The position numbers and the translations under genes were made by a program. From Catenovulum adriaticum (GTDB lineage Bacteria; Pseudomonadota; Gammaproteobacteria; Enterobacterales; Alteromonadaceae): a stretch of 64,000 nt of DNA. The stretch spans positions 2,108,001 through 2,172,000 of the forward strand of contig NZ_CP109965.1 in NCBI RefSeq assembly GCF_026725475.1, given 5' to 3'. Shown piece by piece: positions 62,593-64,000 of the stretch. A model generated the notes under the pieces. The model saw only the letters and a program-made list of their open reading frames with translations. It ran no database searches and was not told the DNA's origin. The stretch's first letter is position 1, and each line of letters opens with the position of its first letter.

Positions 62593-63326
62593 TATTGTTT
62601 ACCTTTATTTTTAACCAGCTTATCAACCGACGCTAACATACCACGTAAAATATTAAGTTCATGCGATTCAGGTCGAGCGCGGTTAAATAAGCGTTTTAAT
62701 TTACTCATAACTTGGCCCGGGTGATTTTTAACAATAAATTCGGTGCCAATTAGTGTTTCTTCAAGGTGCTTGTAAAAACGCTCCATATCATCAACCAGTG
62801 GATAAGGTTCCACTTGCGTTTCAAATTTTTCTTGCTGTAAATAAGCCATTCTAACTTCGTAACAAAGGGTTTGTACTGCTGCAGCTAAATTGAGTGAACT
62901 ATAATCTGGATTTGCCGGAATAATGGCATGGTAAGTGGCTTTTTGCAGCTCTTCATTATTTAAGCCGTTATTTTCACGACCAAAAATAAGCGCAACTTCA
63001 CCATCGTCGTGCTGGGCTTCTTGAATTAATTTAATGCCAGATTCTCTAGGGTCAAGTTCAGGCCAAGCCAAAGTTCGGCTACGTGCACTGGTTGCAATCA
63101 CTAACCGACAGCCTGCCAGCGCTTCATCTAATGTATCTACAATTTTAGCCTTGCCTAATACGTCCGTTGCACCGGCGGCAAGCGCTGATGAATGGCTATC
63201 CGGTTTTGAAACCGGGTCAACTAACCACAAATTAGACAAGCCCATGGTTTTCATCGCGCGAGCGGTTGAACCTATGTTACCAGTGTGAGAAGTATTAATT
63301 AAAATAATCCGGATCTTATCAAGCAT
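62592..63326 (-). CDS. trmJ: tRNA (cytidine/uridine-32-2'-O)-methyltransferase
   Basis: This 244-aa SPOUT methyltransferase modifies position 32 of tRNAs. It shows LDKIRIILINTSHTGNIGST (motif 1 with the catalytic Asn/Arg region), ARAMKTMGLSNLWLV, LIFGRENNGLNNEELQ (motif 2, SAM-binding knot) and ANPDYSSLNLAAAVQTLCYE (motif 3). The ATG at 63324-63326 is chosen because it begins where TrmJ proteins begin and has AGGA upstream; an upstream extension of 15 codons is unconserved. It forms an operon with cysE by one-base overlap. Confidence 0.95.
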   Translation of the reverse strand: MLDKIRIILINTSHTGNIGSTARAMKTMGLSNLWLVDPVSKPDSHSSALAAGATDVLGKAKIVDTLDEALAGCRLVIATSARSRTLAWPELDPRESGIKLIQEAQHDDGEVALIFGRENNGLNNEELQKATYHAIIPANPDYSSLNLAAAVQTLCYEVRMAYLQQEKFETQVEPYPLVDDMERFYKHLEETLIGTEFIVKNHPGQVMSKLKRLFNRARPESHELNILRGMLASVDKLVKNKGKQ

Positions 63327-63355
63327 GTACAGGTGTCCTCTAGAATTGAGCGCGT

Positions 63356-63383
63356 ATTCTAGCATAGACAAGCTTTTTGTTAA
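63356..63383 (-). promoter_or_regulatory. Candidate promoter of trmJ-cysE
   Basis: On the minus strand TTAACA (63378-63383) and TAGAAT (63356-63361) are separated by 16 bp, about 30 bp before the trmJ start. The reverse-facing suhB promoter would lie about 80 bp away. Confidence 0.55.
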
Positions 63384-63447
63384 CTCAAAGCTGAGTTATT
63401 TTTATGAAAAATCGGCTAATTTACTGGCTAAAAATGACTTGTTCAAT

Positions 63448-63453
63448 TATAAT
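63448..63453 (+). promoter_or_regulatory. Candidate -10 box for suhB
   Basis: TATAAT occurs 41 bp before the suhB start codon and is followed by GCGCC; a matching -35 element was not convincing. The gene faces away from trmJ, so a separate promoter is needed. Confidence 0.4.
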
Positions 63454-63494
63454 ACGCGCCGATTTTTAGTTCTTTTACATGACAGGGTAAGATG

Positions 63495-64000
63495 ATGCAT
63501 CCAATGCTGACCATTGCGGTACGCGCAGCGCGTAAAGCAGGCCATACGATTTCTCGTGGCTTTTCACAATTAGACCGAGTAACGGTTGAAAATAAAACTG
63601 ACAATGATTTTGTAACCAATATTGACCGCGAAGCGGAACGCGATATTATTTCAACCATTTTACAATCTTATCCTGATCATAGTTTTATTGGCGAAGAAGG
63701 CGGCCATAAAACAGGTAAAGACGCAGATTACGTTTGGGTAATTGACCCATTAGATGGCACATCTAATTTCTCTCGTGGTATTCCTCATTTTTGTGTTTCG
63801 ATTGCGCTTAGAGTTAAAGGCAAAACGGAAGTTGCGGTTGTTTATGACCCTATCCGTGATGAACTTTTTACTGGCGTAAAAGGCCGTGGCGCTCAGTTAA
63901 ATGAATTTAAAATCCGAGTTGCTAAGAAAAAAGACATGACTGGCACTATTTTAGCAACGGGTTTTCCGTTTAAAGCTAAACAACATTATGATGCTTATAT
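63495..64000 (+). CDS. suhB: Inositol monophosphatase SuhB, partial (3' end beyond window)
   Basis: The first 168 codons are present; the gene continues past the window end. The start MHPMLTIAVRAARKAGH matches SuhB closely, and AGGG lies 7 bases before this ATG; an extra ATG directly upstream is possible. The metal-binding IMPase motifs are seen: SFIGEEGG (Glu) and WVIDPLDGTSNFSRGIPHF (Asp-x-x-Asp-Gly). SuhB dephosphorylates inositol-1-phosphate and also acts in rRNA transcription antitermination with NusA in E. coli. It is divergent from trmJ. Confidence 0.95.
   Translation, partial: MHPMLTIAVRAARKAGHTISRGFSQLDRVTVENKTDNDFVTNIDREAERDIISTILQSYPDHSFIGEEGGHKTGKDADYVWVIDPLDGTSNFSRGIPHFCVSIALRVKGKTEVAVVYDPIRDELFTGVKGRGAQLNEFKIRVAKKKDMTGTILATGFPFKAKQHYDAY

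Overview
The window looks like a chromosomal segment of a marine-type gammaproteobacterium, most likely Alteromonadales. This rests on the gammaproteobacterial-type speD, the oadGAB sodium pump, the trmJ-cysE and suhB arrangement, an E. coli-like hipBA and moderately low GC. The genus cannot be fixed from the sequence alone. Housekeeping genes sit at both ends, a polysaccharide locus fills the middle, and the gaps are packed with palindromic repeats.

Layout. 0.4-9.8 kb: speD, a small conserved protein, a MalY/PatB-type C-S lyase, a YjbH-like outer-membrane protein, asnB, a RAYT-type (REP-associated) transposase among repeats, and a phosphomannomutase. 9.9-20.9 kb: a duplicated block. One copy of a beta-CASP metallo-hydrolase gene is intact; the second is broken by two insertion sequences (IS3/IS407-type and IS1634-type), and a hipBA toxin-antitoxin pair lies between them. 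21-40.5 kb: a minus-strand Wzx/Wzy-type polysaccharide locus, read from high to low coordinates: wzz, rfbB, rfbA, sugar aminotransferase, sulfotransferase, GT2, wzx, a pyruvyltransferase-glycosyltransferase fusion, an SDR-like protein, an FAD oxidoreductase, GT4, wzy-like, GT4, manC, a UDP-glucuronate epimerase-like gene and wecA. 40.5-48 kb: an accessory stretch (broken four-helix-bundle gene, zeta-like ATPase with a 51-aa partner, MntA-HepT) separates this locus from a large SLBB polysaccharide export protein. 48.2-55.6 kb: repeats, two more IS1634-type copies 16 bp apart and a secreted two-gene cassette. 55.6-64 kb: oadGAB, three tRNAs, a tandem array holding a GIY-YIG gene, cysE, trmJ and the start of suhB.

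How the genes work together. RfbA, RfbB and the DegT-type aminotransferase should make a dTDP-4-amino-4,6-dideoxyhexose. ManC with the distant phosphomannomutase makes GDP-mannose, and the epimerase probably makes UDP-galacturonate. WecA starts the lipid-linked chain, the glycosyltransferases extend it, and the sulfotransferase and pyruvyltransferase domain would add negative charge. Wzx, Wzy, Wzz and the SLBB protein flip, polymerise and export it.

The most unusual signal is a family of about 48-bp two-hairpin palindromic elements. Filled and empty sites can be compared directly: tandem units at the right end measure 183 bp without the element and 231 bp with it. In the four-helix-bundle gene at 40548-41009, two copies are inserted, each exactly 16 codons long, and the reading frame is kept. 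This resembles the protein-invading palindromic elements known from Rickettsia. The RAYT gene, flanked by related sequences, is a possible mobiliser.
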